A stretch of DNA of 64,000 bases from Bin5 sp965208965 (GTDB lineage Bacteria; Chloroflexota; Anaerolineae; Caldilineales; Caldilineaceae), in contig OZ242384.1 in NCBI GenBank assembly GCA_965208965.1, positions 1,798,001-1,862,000 on the forward strand, written 5' to 3'. Of the stretch, positions 25,907 to 35,141 are shown piece after piece. The notes under the pieces were generated by a model. That model was not told the DNA's origin. It did not search any database and saw nothing but the letters and a program-made list of their open reading frames with translations. The stretch's first letter is position 1. Each line of letters begins with the position of its first letter. A program made the position numbers and the translations under genes.

Positions 25907-27292
25907 ATGACACAACGCGCAATGAGCCGACGTGATTTCATGCACGTGGCAACTGCAACATCCGTTGGCGCCCTGATCGCCGCCTGCGCCCCTGCTGCCG
26001 CACCAACGGCGGGAGACGACGGAGGAGGAGCGCCGGCAATGGAAGAGGTGACCATCGAATTCTGGGTAAACCAGCCGATGGCCCGCTCCGAAGGGCTGTG
26101 GGACACGCTGATGGCCGAGTACGAGGAGATCAACCCCGGCGTCACCGTATCCTCGCTCATCATCCCGCACCGCGACTATGAGCCCAAGGTGCTCACCGGC
26201 CTCGCAGGCGGCACGGTCGGCGACCTGCTCGACGTCCATCCCATGCACAACGCCACAATGGCGATGCGCGGCGCGCTCATGCCGCTGGATGAGCTGATGC
26301 CCACCCTCGGCGTCGGCGATGACGAGATGACCAAGGCCTGGGACTACAACGTCTGGCGCGGAAAGCGCTGGGCCATTCCCCGCTCCGACAACCCGACCAT
26401 CATGCTCTACAACCGCAGCATGGTCGGCGAGGCCGGCATGGACGACCCGGCCGAGCTGTGGGCGGAAGGCAAATGGGACATCGAGGCCTTCGACAACACC
26501 ATGGACGCCGTCAGCGGCGGCGAGGGCGAAGATCGCGTTTACGGCTGCGCCCTGCCCGGCGGCGGCACGATCCGCATGCAGTGCGTCTGGATCTGGGGCA
26601 ACGACGCCACGGTGTGGAATGCAGACGAGACCGCGTCCGCCTTCAACAGCCCCAAGGCGATCGAGGCTTGGGAGTACATGACCGGCGCCGTGGCCAGAGG
26701 CTGGGCGCCCACCCCCGCCGAGAGCAACATCCCCGGCGGCTGGGTCGCGATGATGGGACAGCGGCGTCTGTGCATGCAGTGGCCGGGCGCGCAGTTCGTC
26801 CTCGGCGGCCAGGCGCAGTTCATCCCCGAAGACGTCATGTCGGAGATGCAGCTGGTGCCGCTCAACACGCTGTGGAACGGCAACCGCGAAGTGCGCAACG
26901 CCACCAACTCCCACGGCATCTACCTCCAGACCGACCACGTGGACGAGTCCTGGGCGATGTGCCAGTACCTGATCTCGGACGACGCCCAGTTCCGCATCAT
27001 CCGTGAGCGCTGGACCTCACCGATGGTCAAGCGCCATGCTGAGAGCGAAGCATGGCTGGGCAGCCTCGAGCCGAGCCTGGAGACGGCGGAGATGTGGGAA
27101 GACTCCTTCAACAACATCCGCGCCTTCTCGCACCTGCCGCGTCAGCAGGAGATGGACAACCTGATCCAGGCGGCCAAGGACCGCATCATCCTCGGTGATG
27201 CCACGGCACAGGAGGCGATGGACGCCGTCGCCGCCGAAGTCGACGCCATCATCGCCGAAGTGGAAGTTGAGATCCAGGAAGCCGGACTGTAA
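25907..27292 (+). CDS. Extracellular sugar-binding lipoprotein (CUT1 ABC family)
   Basis: Family 1 solute-binding protein (461 residues) that catches an oligosaccharide or glycoside outside the cell. The ATG at 25907 has AAAGGAG 9 bases upstream. The N-terminus has a Tat motif (SRRDFMHVA) and a lipobox ending at LIAAC, followed by a Gly-rich tether. The mature domain starts EVTIEFWVNQPMARSEG; NPGVTVSSLIIPHRDYEPKVLTGLAGG and IPRSDNPTIMLYNRSM are typical of MalE/UgpB relatives. First gene of an operon with two permeases. Ligand unknown; the dioxygenases and dehydrogenases downstream suggest a modified sugar or polyol. Confidence 0.87.
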   Translation: MTQRAMSRRDFMHVATATSVGALIAACAPAAAPTAGDDGGGAPAMEEVTIEFWVNQPMARSEGLWDTLMAEYEEINPGVTVSSLIIPHRDYEPKVLTGLAGGTVGDLLDVHPMHNATMAMRGALMPLDELMPTLGVGDDEMTKAWDYNVWRGKRWAIPRSDNPTIMLYNRSMVGEAGMDDPAELWAEGKWDIEAFDNTMDAVSGGEGEDRVYGCALPGGGTIRMQCVWIWGNDATVWNADETASAFNSPKAIEAWEYMTGAVARGWAPTPAESNIPGGWVAMMGQRRLCMQWPGAQFVLGGQAQFIPEDVMSEMQLVPLNTLWNGNREVRNATNSHGIYLQTDHVDESWAMCQYLISDDAQFRIIRERWTSPMVKRHAESEAWLGSLEPSLETAEMWEDSFNNIRAFSHLPRQQEMDNLIQAAKDRIILGDATAQEAMDAVAAEVDAIIAEVEVEIQEAGL

Positions 27293-27295
27293 ACA

Positions 27296-27330
27296 GTGAT
27301 CAGCGGATAGTGGTCAGTGGCCGGTGAGAG
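27296..27330. repeat. Heptamer repeat after the binding-protein gene
   Basis: Five heptamers in register, CAGTGAT, CAGCGGA, TAGTGGT, CAGTGGC and CGGTGAG, start 3 bases after the stop codon and lie between two genes of the same operon. Confidence 0.6.
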
Positions 27331-27370
27331 CCGCTGGCCGCTATCTGCCCTTCAACGCGGGGAGAGGCCC

Positions 27371-28321
27371 ATGGCAGACGCCGTGCCGCTGGGGGCAGGC
27401 AGCCCTGTTCAGACCCAAAAACCGAGATGGTCGCGCAAGGTCAAAGCCGACAACATCGCCGGCTATCTGTTCCTCGCGCCCTGGATAATCGGCTTCCTGG
27501 CCTTTATCGTCGGCCCCATGCTGGCCTCCGGCTACCTTTCGCTCACCAAGTACTCCGGCTTCGGTGACGCCAAATGGGTCGGTTTCCAGAACTACGACAA
27601 GATCTTCCAGGACGATCTCTTCTACACCTCGCTGTACAATACCACCTACTTCGCCTTTCTCGGCGTGCCCGCCCAGCTTCTCGTGGCGCTCCTCCTGGCC
27701 GTGCTGCTCAACATGAAGGTGCGCTACGTCAACGTCTTTCGCACCGTCTACTACATCCCGACGGTTACGCCGGCGGTCGCCAACGTCTTTCTTTGGGTCT
27801 GGATCTTCAACTTCGACTTCGGCCTGATCAACTCGCTTCTGCGCCTTGTTGGGATTTCGCCGGTCAACTGGCTGTGGGATCCGCAGATCGTCAAGCCCGC
27901 GCTGATTCTGATGAGCCTGTGGTCGGTGGGGCAGCAGATGGTCATCTTTCTGGCCGCTCTTCAGGGCGTCTCCGAAGAGCTGTTGGAGGCCGCGTCGATC
28001 GACGGCGCCAGCAACTTCCGCCGCTTTATCAGAATCACGGTCCCGCTGATCAGCCCGGTCATCTTCCTTAACCTCATTATCGGCATTATCAATCTGTTTC
28101 AGACCTTCACCGTCGCATTTATCGCCACCAAGGGCGGGCCGATCAACTCCTCTCTCTTTTACGTGCTCTACATCTATCGCAAGGGGTTCGAAAGTTTTTC
28201 GATGGGCTATGCCTCCGGGCTGGCCTGGATCCTGTTCATGATTATCCTGGTGATCACCGCCATTCAGTTCTATTTTGCGCAGAATTGGGTCTACTATGAG
28301 AGCGGCGAAGCGCCGAGCTAG
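27371..28321 (+). CDS. Sugar ABC transporter permease, MalF/UgpA type
   Basis: First CUT1 permease (316 residues from the ATG at 27371, which has GGAGAGG just upstream). Six hydrophobic segments, beginning IAGYLFLAPWIIGFLAFIVG. The coupling loop that meets the ATPase is visible as EELLEAASIDGASNFRRFIRITVPLISP, the classic EAA motif. Sits between the binding protein and the second permease. No ATPase gene is found in the operon, so a shared MsiK-like ATPase encoded elsewhere must power it, as is usual for CUT1 systems in many bacteria. Confidence 0.92.
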   Translation: MADAVPLGAGSPVQTQKPRWSRKVKADNIAGYLFLAPWIIGFLAFIVGPMLASGYLSLTKYSGFGDAKWVGFQNYDKIFQDDLFYTSLYNTTYFAFLGVPAQLLVALLLAVLLNMKVRYVNVFRTVYYIPTVTPAVANVFLWVWIFNFDFGLINSLLRLVGISPVNWLWDPQIVKPALILMSLWSVGQQMVIFLAALQGVSEELLEAASIDGASNFRRFIRITVPLISPVIFLNLIIGIINLFQTFTVAFIATKGGPINSSLFYVLYIYRKGFESFSMGYASGLAWILFMIILVITAIQFYFAQNWVYYESGEAPS

Positions 28322-28384
28322 AACGCCGGTGGCCGGTTGTGATCGCGAGCCCTGGTTCATAGGCTGCTCTTTCGGAGGTATGCA

Positions 28385-29239
28385 TTGGTAGATAGAGAAG
28401 AAAAGTATATCGGATCGATTTCCGGGAAGCTAGCTGCCTACATTCTGCTAGGATTTGGGGCGCTCGTTTCGTTGATGCCGCTCTACTGGCTGGTCATGAC
28501 ATCGTTGCGGCCGGCCGGCGCCGAATTCACCTACCCGCCCGAGTGGATCCCCTCCTCCTTTCACCCGGAAAACTATCCGGTTGCCTGGCGTCGGGCTCCC
28601 TTCTGGCTCTTCACATTCAACAGCGTTCTGGTCACCTTTCTGGCCACGTTGGGCACCCTTCTCACCGCCTCGATGGCGGCCTACGCCTTTGCCCGCGTCC
28701 CCTTCTATGGGCGCAACGTCTGGTTCGGGCTCACGCTCTCGACGATGATGCTGCCCTGGGCGGTCACGCTGATTCCGCGCTTCCTGCTCTTCAAGTATAT
28801 GCAGCTGTTTGATTCGCTGTGGCCGCTTTTCCTGCCGTTCTGGTTCGGAGGCGGGGGCTTCTACATCTTCCTCATCCGGCAGTTCATTATGACGCTGCCG
28901 GTGGAGATGGAGGAGGCGGCCGTTGTCGACGGCGCCTCGCGTGTGCGCATCTTTTTCATGATTACGATGCCGCTCACCAAGCCTGCGATCGCGGCCGTGG
29001 GCGTCTTTTCCTTTATCCACCATTGGAACGACTTTATATCGCCGCTGATCTATACAAACCGCGAAGAAACGCGCACGTTGGCGCTGGGTCTGCGCTACTT
29101 CGGCGATGAGCAGTTCACCGAGTTCCGGCTCATCATGGCCGTCGCCACGCTGATGCTTGTCCCCGTTCTGGTCGTCTTCTTTGCCGCCAACAAGTACTTC
29201 GTCTCCGGCGTCGCCCTCTCCGGCCTGGCCGGACGCTAG
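28385..29239 (+). CDS. Sugar ABC transporter permease, MalG/UgpE type
   Basis: Second CUT1 permease (284 residues). TTG start at 28385 is preceded by CGGAGGTA 4 bases away; an ATG at 28380 is in another frame. Segments such as LLGFGALVSLMPLYWLVM and TLLTASMAAYAFARV are followed by the EAA loop EMEEAAVVDGASRVRIFFMITMPLTKP and an IHHWNDFISPLIY block typical of MalG-like proteins. Ends in AANKYFVSGVALSGLAGR, a hallmark end of the family. The first dioxygenase begins 95 bases later on the same strand and may be cotranscribed. Confidence 0.92.
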   Translation: MVDREEKYIGSISGKLAAYILLGFGALVSLMPLYWLVMTSLRPAGAEFTYPPEWIPSSFHPENYPVAWRRAPFWLFTFNSVLVTFLATLGTLLTASMAAYAFARVPFYGRNVWFGLTLSTMMLPWAVTLIPRFLLFKYMQLFDSLWPLFLPFWFGGGGFYIFLIRQFIMTLPVEMEEAAVVDGASRVRIFFMITMPLTKPAIAAVGVFSFIHHWNDFISPLIYTNREETRTLALGLRYFGDEQFTEFRLIMAVATLMLVPVLVVFFAANKYFVSGVALSGLAGR

Positions 29240-29333
29240 ATCGGCGCCTGCTGCCGGGTTTCAGAGTGTCGCCGGCGGCAGCGAAACAACCAATACCGAC
29301 ATCCGACAACGAAAGATCTCTGGAGTACAGGCT

Positions 29334-30137
29334 ATGCAGAGTGCAAACGGAAATGAGGCGCAGGTCCAACGCAAGGCGCTGACCGAGGAACAGATCAACC
29401 GCTTCTGGATCGACGGCTATCTGACGATTGGCAAGATTCTGGAAGATGACGAGATCGAGCTGCTGCGGCGGGAATATGATCGCGAATTTGAACGGGCTCG
29501 CAAGGGCCAGAACCCCAGGTTCCGCAACCTGTCGATCGAAGATACCGACGACGTGGAGGCCAAGAACCAGGCTGAATCGCAGATGCTCCAGATCATGCAG
29601 ATGTGCGAATACAACATTCACTTTCGCCGCCTGCTCTATGACGACCGTATCCTCGATATGGTGGAGGACCTGATCGGGCCCAACATCCAGCTTTTCCACG
29701 ACCAGGCGCTCTTCAAACCGGCCCACCACGGCGGCCCCGTCCACTGGCACCAGGACAACGCCTACTGGAAATGCAGCCCGCCCAACCTGGTCAGCTGCTG
29801 GCTCACGCTCGACGACGTCGACATTCACAACGGCGCCATGCAGTTCATCCCCGGCTCCCACTTCCACTCGGTTGATCATGAAGACTCTGCCGACGACAGC
29901 GTTCTTCTCGACTACGGCGACAACGTCGACCAGTCCCAGGCTGCCGTCATCGCCCTGCCCGCCGGCGGCGTAACGCTGCATCACTGCCAGACCCTGCACT
30001 ACACTGCGCCGAACGTCACCGACAACCAGCGCCGCGCCTTCGCCATCCACTTCATGACACCGGGCACCAAGTCGCTGCGCGAGATGCAGTATCTGGGGGT
30101 GTCGTTCGAGCGGCCGGTGCTGCGGATGCGCGTGTGA
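29334..30137 (+). CDS. Phytanoyl-CoA dioxygenase family protein, copy 1
   Basis: Fe(II)/2-oxoglutarate oxygenase (267 residues from the ATG at 29334, TGGAG upstream) that would hydroxylate a small molecule. Iron ligands are HWHQD (H139, D141) and the distal His in LHYTAPN (H222); RRAF about 11 residues later supplies the 2-oxoglutarate arginine. The core between FHDQALFKPAHHGGPV and FIPGSHF is almost identical to two following copies. It follows the sugar importer permeases on the same strand, so its substrate may be the imported compound. Substrate itself unknown; phytanoyl-CoA is only the family name. Confidence 0.88.
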   Translation: MQSANGNEAQVQRKALTEEQINRFWIDGYLTIGKILEDDEIELLRREYDREFERARKGQNPRFRNLSIEDTDDVEAKNQAESQMLQIMQMCEYNIHFRRLLYDDRILDMVEDLIGPNIQLFHDQALFKPAHHGGPVHWHQDNAYWKCSPPNLVSCWLTLDDVDIHNGAMQFIPGSHFHSVDHEDSADDSVLLDYGDNVDQSQAAVIALPAGGVTLHHCQTLHYTAPNVTDNQRRAFAIHFMTPGTKSLREMQYLGVSFERPVLRMRV

Positions 30138-30263
30138 AGTTCGTTTGCAGTTCTTGGTGACAGCGGACGGCCAAATCTTGAAGTGTAACCGGGAAAGTAT
30201 AAGCAACGGCTCGGACCTGCCCGCTTTGACAGCCGGGCCGGGGCGATTACTTAAGGACCGGCA

Positions 30264-31064
30264 ATGCAGCCCTCAAATGGGAACACAACGAAGGTAGAAC
30301 GCAAGGCGCTGACTGAAGAGCAGGTCAACCGCTTCTGGATCGACGGCTACCTGAATATCGGTAAGATCCTGGAGGACGACGAGATCGATCTGCTGCGCCG
30401 CGAGTATGACCGCGAACTTGAAAAGGCCCGCAGCGGTCAGACCCGGTTTCGCAACCTCTCTATCGACGATACCGATGACCTGGCGGCCAAGAACGAGGCC
30501 GCAGAGCAGATGCTTCAAATCGGGCAGATGTGCGAGCGAAATATCCACTATCGCCGCCTTCTTTACGACGACCGCCTCCTCGATCCTGTCGAGGACCTTG
30601 TCGGTCCCAACATCCAGCTATTCCACGACCAGGCCCTTTTCAAACCGGCCCATCACGGAGGCCCCGTCCACTGGCACCAGGACAACGCCTACTGGAAGTG
30701 CAGCCCGCCCAATCTCGTGAGCTGCTGGCTCACGCTCGACGACGTCGACATTCACAACGGCGCCATGCAGTTTATCCCCGGCTCCCACTTCAGTTCCGTG
30801 GAGCACGAACAGGCTGCCGATACAAACGCCCTCCTCGACCTGGAGGACCAGGTGGATGAATCGAAAGCCGTTGTCGTTGCACTCCCCGCCGGCGGGGTGA
30901 CTCTGCACCACTGCCAGACGCTGCACTACACTGCGCCCAACATCACCGACCGCCAGCGCCGCGCCTTTGTCATGCACTTGATGATAACCGGCACCAAGTC
31001 ACTGCATGACAGTGCCTACCTGGATGTCTGCTTTGCTCGCCCTGTGCTGCGCATGCGCGTCTAG
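30264..31064 (+). CDS. Phytanoyl-CoA dioxygenase family protein, copy 2
   Basis: Second tandem paralogue (266 residues), same architecture as copy 1: QVNRFWIDGYLNIGKILEDDEI at the start, iron motif HWHQD, distal His in LHYTAPN and RRAF. Differences gather at 55-95 and in the loop 178-200 after GSHF, which is rich in acidic residues and probably lines the active site. AAGGACC lies before the ATG. The gap of 126 bases from copy 1 has no other gene. All catalytic residues kept, so it is probably active. Confidence 0.88.
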   Translation: MQPSNGNTTKVERKALTEEQVNRFWIDGYLNIGKILEDDEIDLLRREYDRELEKARSGQTRFRNLSIDDTDDLAAKNEAAEQMLQIGQMCERNIHYRRLLYDDRLLDPVEDLVGPNIQLFHDQALFKPAHHGGPVHWHQDNAYWKCSPPNLVSCWLTLDDVDIHNGAMQFIPGSHFSSVEHEQAADTNALLDLEDQVDESKAVVVALPAGGVTLHHCQTLHYTAPNITDRQRRAFVMHLMITGTKSLHDSAYLDVCFARPVLRMRV

Positions 31065-31174
31065 CCCGCAGCAACCGGTTCCTGAAAGCTTGGTCGCATT
31101 ATTCAGTTTCGAGTAGCCAGTCTACCCTGGGCAGTTTCTCACCATTTGGAAACATCGTTCGCACTCCTGGACAG

Positions 31175-31203
31175 ACCGAGAACTGGAAACCGAGAACTGA
31201 AAG
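31175..31203. repeat. Heptamer repeat before dioxygenase copy 3
   Basis: CCGAGAA, CTGGAAA, CCGAGAA and CTGAAAG lie in register just upstream of the ribosome-binding site of copy 3; complementary orientation of the heptamer family. Confidence 0.55.
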
Positions 31204-31214
31204 GACTTCAATCC

Positions 31215-31985
31215 ATGCAGTCTACAAACGGACGAAAAGAGCCGGCCCAACGCAAGGCGCTCAGCGAAGAGCAGATCAACAGCTTCTGGACGAACGGTTA
31301 TCTGAAGGTGGGCAAGATCCTGGAGGACGACGAAATCGAACTGCTGCGCCGCGAATATGACGGGGAATTCGAACGTGCGCATAACGGTCACCATCCCAGG
31401 TTCCGAAGTCATGAGATCGGGGAAACCAAGGTTCTCCAGATCATGCAGATGTGCGAATACAATATCCATTTTCGCCGCCTGCTCTATAACGATCGCATTC
31501 TGGACCTGATCGAAGATCTGATTGGGCCCAACATCCAGCTTTTCCACGACCAGGCGCTGTTCAAGCCGGCCCGCCACGGCGGCCCCGCGCACTGGCACCA
31601 GGACAACGCCTACTGGAAATGCAGCCCGCCCAACCTGGTGAGCTGCTGGCTCACGCTGGACGACGTCGACGTCCACAACGGCGCCATGCAGTTTCTGCCG
31701 GGCACGCACTTTCGCTCTGTGGAGCACGGCCGGCTCGCCGAAAACAACGCCCTGCTCGAATTGGGGGAAGAGATCGATGAATCGAAGGCGGTCGTCGTGC
31801 CGCTCCCGGCCGGCGGCGTGACGCTGCATCACTGCCAGACCTTGCACCACACCGCGCCCAACAAGACCGACCGGCAGCGGCGGGCCTTTGCCATCCACTT
31901 CATGACGCCCGGCACCAGGTCTATGCGAGAAATGAAGTACCTGGAGGTGTCTTTCGAGCAGCCGGTGCTGCGGATGCGGGTTTGA
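31215..31985 (+). CDS. Phytanoyl-CoA dioxygenase family protein, copy 3
   Basis: Third tandem paralogue (257 residues from the ATG at 31215; AAGGA about 10 bases upstream). About ten residues shorter than copies 1 and 2 because the segment after HPRFRS is deleted (HEIGETKVLQIMQM joins directly). HWHQD and distal His are kept; the distal motif reads LHHTAPN instead of LHYTAPN. Two Arg substitutions (PARHGGPAHW) lie next to the iron motif, so its substrate may differ from that of its sisters. It ends 20 bases before a more distant fourth family member. Confidence 0.87.
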   Translation: MQSTNGRKEPAQRKALSEEQINSFWTNGYLKVGKILEDDEIELLRREYDGEFERAHNGHHPRFRSHEIGETKVLQIMQMCEYNIHFRRLLYNDRILDLIEDLIGPNIQLFHDQALFKPARHGGPAHWHQDNAYWKCSPPNLVSCWLTLDDVDVHNGAMQFLPGTHFRSVEHGRLAENNALLELGEEIDESKAVVVPLPAGGVTLHHCQTLHHTAPNKTDRQRRAFAIHFMTPGTRSMREMKYLEVSFEQPVLRMRV

Positions 31986-32005
31986 GGTGAGTTCTTGATG
32001 GAGAG

Positions 32006-32911
32006 ATGCAAAAAATGACCGACATGACAGCCACACACACGCCAACGGTCGTCGACGGCGTCAACGTTGATGAACTGATCACCGCGGAGGTGCTCACGGA
32101 GTACCGCGAGCGCGGCTATTGGGTCAGCCCCAGGCTGTTCAGCGCCGAACAGATCGCCGAGATGCGTGAGGCGCAGGAGCGCATGTGGGCCGGCGAGCAC
32201 GATTCGGAGATCCTGCCGCAGTACGGCGCGCACGAGGTGGAGCCGGGTTCGCCGGACGTGCGCCAGCAGTGCAACGCGTTCTGGCTCAGCGACGTGATCC
32301 GCAAAGTGACGACAAGCCCGCTCCTGGGCGCGATCGGCGCGCGCTTCATGGGCGTCGACACCGTGCGGCTCTGGCATGACCAGGCCGTCTACAAGCCGGG
32401 CATCGGACCGGACGGCAAGGACGAAACGGCCGGCAACATCGGCTGGCACCAGGACTACGGGCACTGGAAATCGTCGAGCACGTCGAATATGTGTACGGCC
32501 TGGATCGCGCTGCAGGACACCGACCTGCAGAACGGCGGCATGCGTACAATCGTCGGTTCGCACAAGTGGGGGCTGCTGGAGGACAGTAACACCTTCGGGC
32601 ACAAGGACCTGGACGGCCTGCAGGCCCGCTTCGCCAACCAGGAGATCAGCGGCGCATGGCTGGACGAGCCGTGCATCATGCAGGCAGGCCAGGTGAGCTT
32701 CCACCACGCGCTGACGCTGCACGGCTCCGGCCCCAACCTGACCTGGGAGCCGCGCATGTGCCTGATCTCACACATGATGCCCGGGGACACGAGCTATCTG
32801 CCCGGGCGGCAGTATCATCCGAACCTGGTCTTCCTGGGCCCGCATGCGCAGGAGGGCGAACCGTTCGCAGGGCCGTACTGGCCCCAGATGTGGCCTGAAG
32901 GCGAGGAGTGA
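32006..32911 (+). CDS. Phytanoyl-CoA dioxygenase family protein, divergent copy 4
   Basis: Fe(II)/2-oxoglutarate oxygenase of 301 residues, clearly related but from another branch: VLTEYRERGYWVSPRLFSAEQI at the start, RLWHDQAVYKPG, iron motif GWHQDYGHWK, TAWIALQDTDLQNGGMRTIVGSHKWG, and distal His in LHGSGPNLT. Like the three upstream genes it has the helix-start and jelly-roll order of the family. The close spacing (20 bases) implies a shared transcript. A hairpin repeat follows its stop. The earliest ATG (MQKMTDM) is used here; the Met at residue 4 or 7 is also possible. Confidence 0.88.
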   Translation: MQKMTDMTATHTPTVVDGVNVDELITAEVLTEYRERGYWVSPRLFSAEQIAEMREAQERMWAGEHDSEILPQYGAHEVEPGSPDVRQQCNAFWLSDVIRKVTTSPLLGAIGARFMGVDTVRLWHDQAVYKPGIGPDGKDETAGNIGWHQDYGHWKSSSTSNMCTAWIALQDTDLQNGGMRTIVGSHKWGLLEDSNTFGHKDLDGLQARFANQEISGAWLDEPCIMQAGQVSFHHALTLHGSGPNLTWEPRMCLISHMMPGDTSYLPGRQYHPNLVFLGPHAQEGEPFAGPYWPQMWPEGEE

Positions 32912-32924
32912 GTGAAGAGGAGTG

Positions 32925-33040
32925 AGGAGTGAGAGTTTTCCGCTTCTCACTCCTTTGCTTTTCTTACTTTTCGCTGATTCTCAATCCTCGCAGTATTTCA
33001 ACTCTCACTTCTCTCTACTCACTCCTCTCTTCTCGTCGTT
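32925..33040. repeat. AGTGAGGAG-type hairpin and pyrimidine-rich repeat
   Basis: AGGAGTGAGA (32925-32934) pairs with TCTCACTCCT (32945-32954) between convergent genes, possibly ending both transcripts. A CTCTCTACTC...TCTCGTCGTT block at 33011-33040 resembles the direct repeat at 39502 and the region at 61455. Confidence 0.55.
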
Positions 33041-33042
33041 CC

Positions 33043-34041
33043 TTATTCCTTGATTTCACCGGTCGCGCGCAGAAGCGTCTCTTGCACAAGGAGCTCGTGG
33101 GCGAGGGGGCGGGCGGGCGGTTGCTGGCCCTGGATCGTCTTGAGAAAGTCTATCAGTTCCAGGTCGTAGAGCTTTTGGCGCGTCTGCGTTTCGATAGGGA
33201 CCTTCTGGTCGCCTTCGGCATACCCCCCCTGGGCTGCCGTCAAGCAGAGCCGGATCTCCGTTGCCGGCTCGAGCGGCTCCATGATGGCGCTGCCGCGGCT
33301 GCCGTAGACCTCAAAGCGCCGCGCGGCCGGCCGCGTCTCCATCGCCGAAGTGTCGACCAGCGCCATAGCCTGTTCAAATTCGAAGACGCCGAGCGTGTTG
33401 TCGGGGCATTCGGCGACTAAGCCGGTCTCGTTGCGCAGGAACGCGGTCACCTTGCGCGGTCTGCCGAGCAGCCAGACGACCTGGTCGAGCATGTGGCAGC
33501 CGAGCTCGTAGAACACACCGCCCCGATGACGGCTGACCTCGCGGCGCGCGTTCTCGTCCATGGCCGTGCCGATACGCGTGCGCAGGGCGAAGATATCCCC
33601 GAGAAAACCTGACTTTACCCACTCGTCGATCTGCTGGAAGCCGGCGTGGTAGCGGAACATGTAGCCCATCTGGACGGTCAGCCCGCGTTCTTCGGCCAGG
33701 GCGATAGTGCGCTGCCACTGGGGCCAGTTGTCGCCGGCCGGTTTGTCGTACCATACGTGCTTGCCGGCCTGAACGCAGCGCTCGGTCTGGTCGAGCCCGT
33801 GGTGCGTGGGGCCTTCGGATGAGACCGCAACGATGCTGTCGTCGTCCAGCATTTCGCTCTCGCTGCCGAACCAGTTCACGTCCTGGTAGGGCCCGTCGGC
33901 CGCGGCCATGGCCCGGCGCCGCTCCTCGTCGGGCTCGAGGACGCCGGCCAGCTCGACATCTGGATTGTCGATGATGGCGCGCAGCTTGCCGGCGGCGTGG
34001 GCGTGTTTGGTCCCGTATTGGGCGAAACGTATATTGGACAT
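33043..34041 (-). CDS. Gfo/Idh/MocA family oxidoreductase
   Basis: NAD(P)-dependent dehydrogenase-like protein (332 residues). Begins IRFAQYGTKHAHAAGKL, a Rossmann start without the full GxGxxG, followed by VWYDKPAGDNW where the usual EKP lysine motif is DKP. The C-terminal domain has GGVFYELGCHMLDQVVWLLGRP, with the conserved Gly-x-x-x-D/E-x-x-x-H type pattern and a second His. AGGAG precedes the ATG. It faces the dioxygenase block and is downstream of a second oxidoreductase. Probably oxidises a sugar, polyol or derived acid; substrate unknown. Confidence 0.85.
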   Translation of the reverse strand: MSNIRFAQYGTKHAHAAGKLRAIIDNPDVELAGVLEPDEERRRAMAAADGPYQDVNWFGSESEMLDDDSIVAVSSEGPTHHGLDQTERCVQAGKHVWYDKPAGDNWPQWQRTIALAEERGLTVQMGYMFRYHAGFQQIDEWVKSGFLGDIFALRTRIGTAMDENARREVSRHRGGVFYELGCHMLDQVVWLLGRPRKVTAFLRNETGLVAECPDNTLGVFEFEQAMALVDTSAMETRPAARRFEVYGSRGSAIMEPLEPATEIRLCLTAAQGGYAEGDQKVPIETQTRQKLYDLELIDFLKTIQGQQPPARPLAHELLVQETLLRATGEIKE

Positions 34042-34115
34042 CGTTGACTCCTGTGTTTCCTTTATGCGCTACCGCTTTGCTATTTGAGCGCTGGCGGATG
34101 CGGGATTTACTGGCT

Positions 34116-35141
34116 CTACGTGTTCAGTTCTGCCGGCAGCTCAACCTTCTGCGGCTGCCCGCTGTGAACCGACTCGATGAGATTTTCGAGGACCAGTGTG
34201 GCCACAATGCCGGGATAGGCCGGCACGTAGGGATCGGTATCGTTGCGGATGGCATCGACCAGCAGGGGCATACGGTCGATGAAGGGCGGCGAGTACGACT
34301 CGGTGGAGAGCTCTCCGCTGACGGGGTCGGGCGTGGTGATCGTGGCGCGGCTGAAATGCTTGTCGAGGACCGCGCTCTGCTGGCCGTCGTTAAAGGTGGA
34401 GAACCATTTGGTCAGCTTCTCGCTAAAGCCGGCGTCGCTCATCAGGTAGGTGGCGACGGAACCGTTGGCGAAGCGGATGTTGGCCGCGACCGTATCGATA
34501 ATCTCTGGCGAGGCGAGCTGGCCATGATGCGTGACCTGGCCGCCGGTGGCCGAGATCTCGACCGGCGGCGAGTCGTGCATCCAGCACAGCAGGTCGGCCA
34601 GATGCACGCCGACGTCGAACAGGGGTCCGCCGCCGATGCCGGGCAGCCACTGCCAGCGCGTGAGGTCCTCGCGGCCAAGCATGACCTGGGCATGGCTCAC
34701 TTTGGCCGGTTGCAGGCGGCTCTTGATGGCGCGCGCGGCCCCGGAGTAGCGGATGGAGAAGTTGATCATCAGCTTCTTGCCCGCCGCCTGCATGGCGTGG
34801 TAGATGCGCATACAGTCGGCGGTTGTCATGGCCATCGGCTTTTCGAGGTAAACGTGCTTGCCGGCCTCGAACGCGGCCAGGGCCAGCTCGGCGTGTGTGC
34901 CGTGCGTGGTGGCGATGGTCACGATCTCGATACTGTCATCGGCGAAAACGCGCTCCGCGTCGGTCGTGTAGTAGCGGCCTTCGAACTGTTCGTAGTAGCT
35001 GCTGGCGGCCTCTTCATTGATGTCGCAGAAGGCGTGCACGTCGATATCCGGCGTATCCACGGCCCACCGGGAATGACTTCTGCCGACGCTGCCGCAGCCG
35101 ATCAGGGCCCAGCCGAACGGCTGTTCGTGTGAGCTGGTCAT
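34116..35141 (-). CDS. Gfo/Idh/MocA family oxidoreductase
   Basis: Second such enzyme in the block (341 residues from the ATG at 35141, with AAGGAGAAG upstream). Dinucleotide site GWALIGCGSVGRSHSRW, then IEIVTIATTHGTHAELALAAFEAGKHVYLEKPMAMT with the family EKP lysine. Catalytic domain block GGPLFDVGVHLADLLCWM carries the conserved Asp and His. Followed 75 bases later by the oxidoreductase at 33043, so they likely form one operon. With the importer and dioxygenases they suggest uptake and oxidative breakdown of a sugar-like compound, which is inference from proximity. Confidence 0.9.
   Translation of the reverse strand: MTSSHEQPFGWALIGCGSVGRSHSRWAVDTPDIDVHAFCDINEEAASSYYEQFEGRYYTTDAERVFADDSIEIVTIATTHGTHAELALAAFEAGKHVYLEKPMAMTTADCMRIYHAMQAAGKKLMINFSIRYSGAARAIKSRLQPAKVSHAQVMLGREDLTRWQWLPGIGGGPLFDVGVHLADLLCWMHDSPPVEISATGGQVTHHGQLASPEIIDTVAANIRFANGSVATYLMSDAGFSEKLTKWFSTFNDGQQSAVLDKHFSRATITTPDPVSGELSTESYSPPFIDRMPLLVDAIRNDTDPYVPAYPGIVATLVLENLIESVHSGQPQKVELPAELNT

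Noticed and set aside
25889..26938. 349-codon open frame opposite the sugar-binding protein
   Set aside because: Shadow of a GC-rich gene, no ribosome-binding site or motif.
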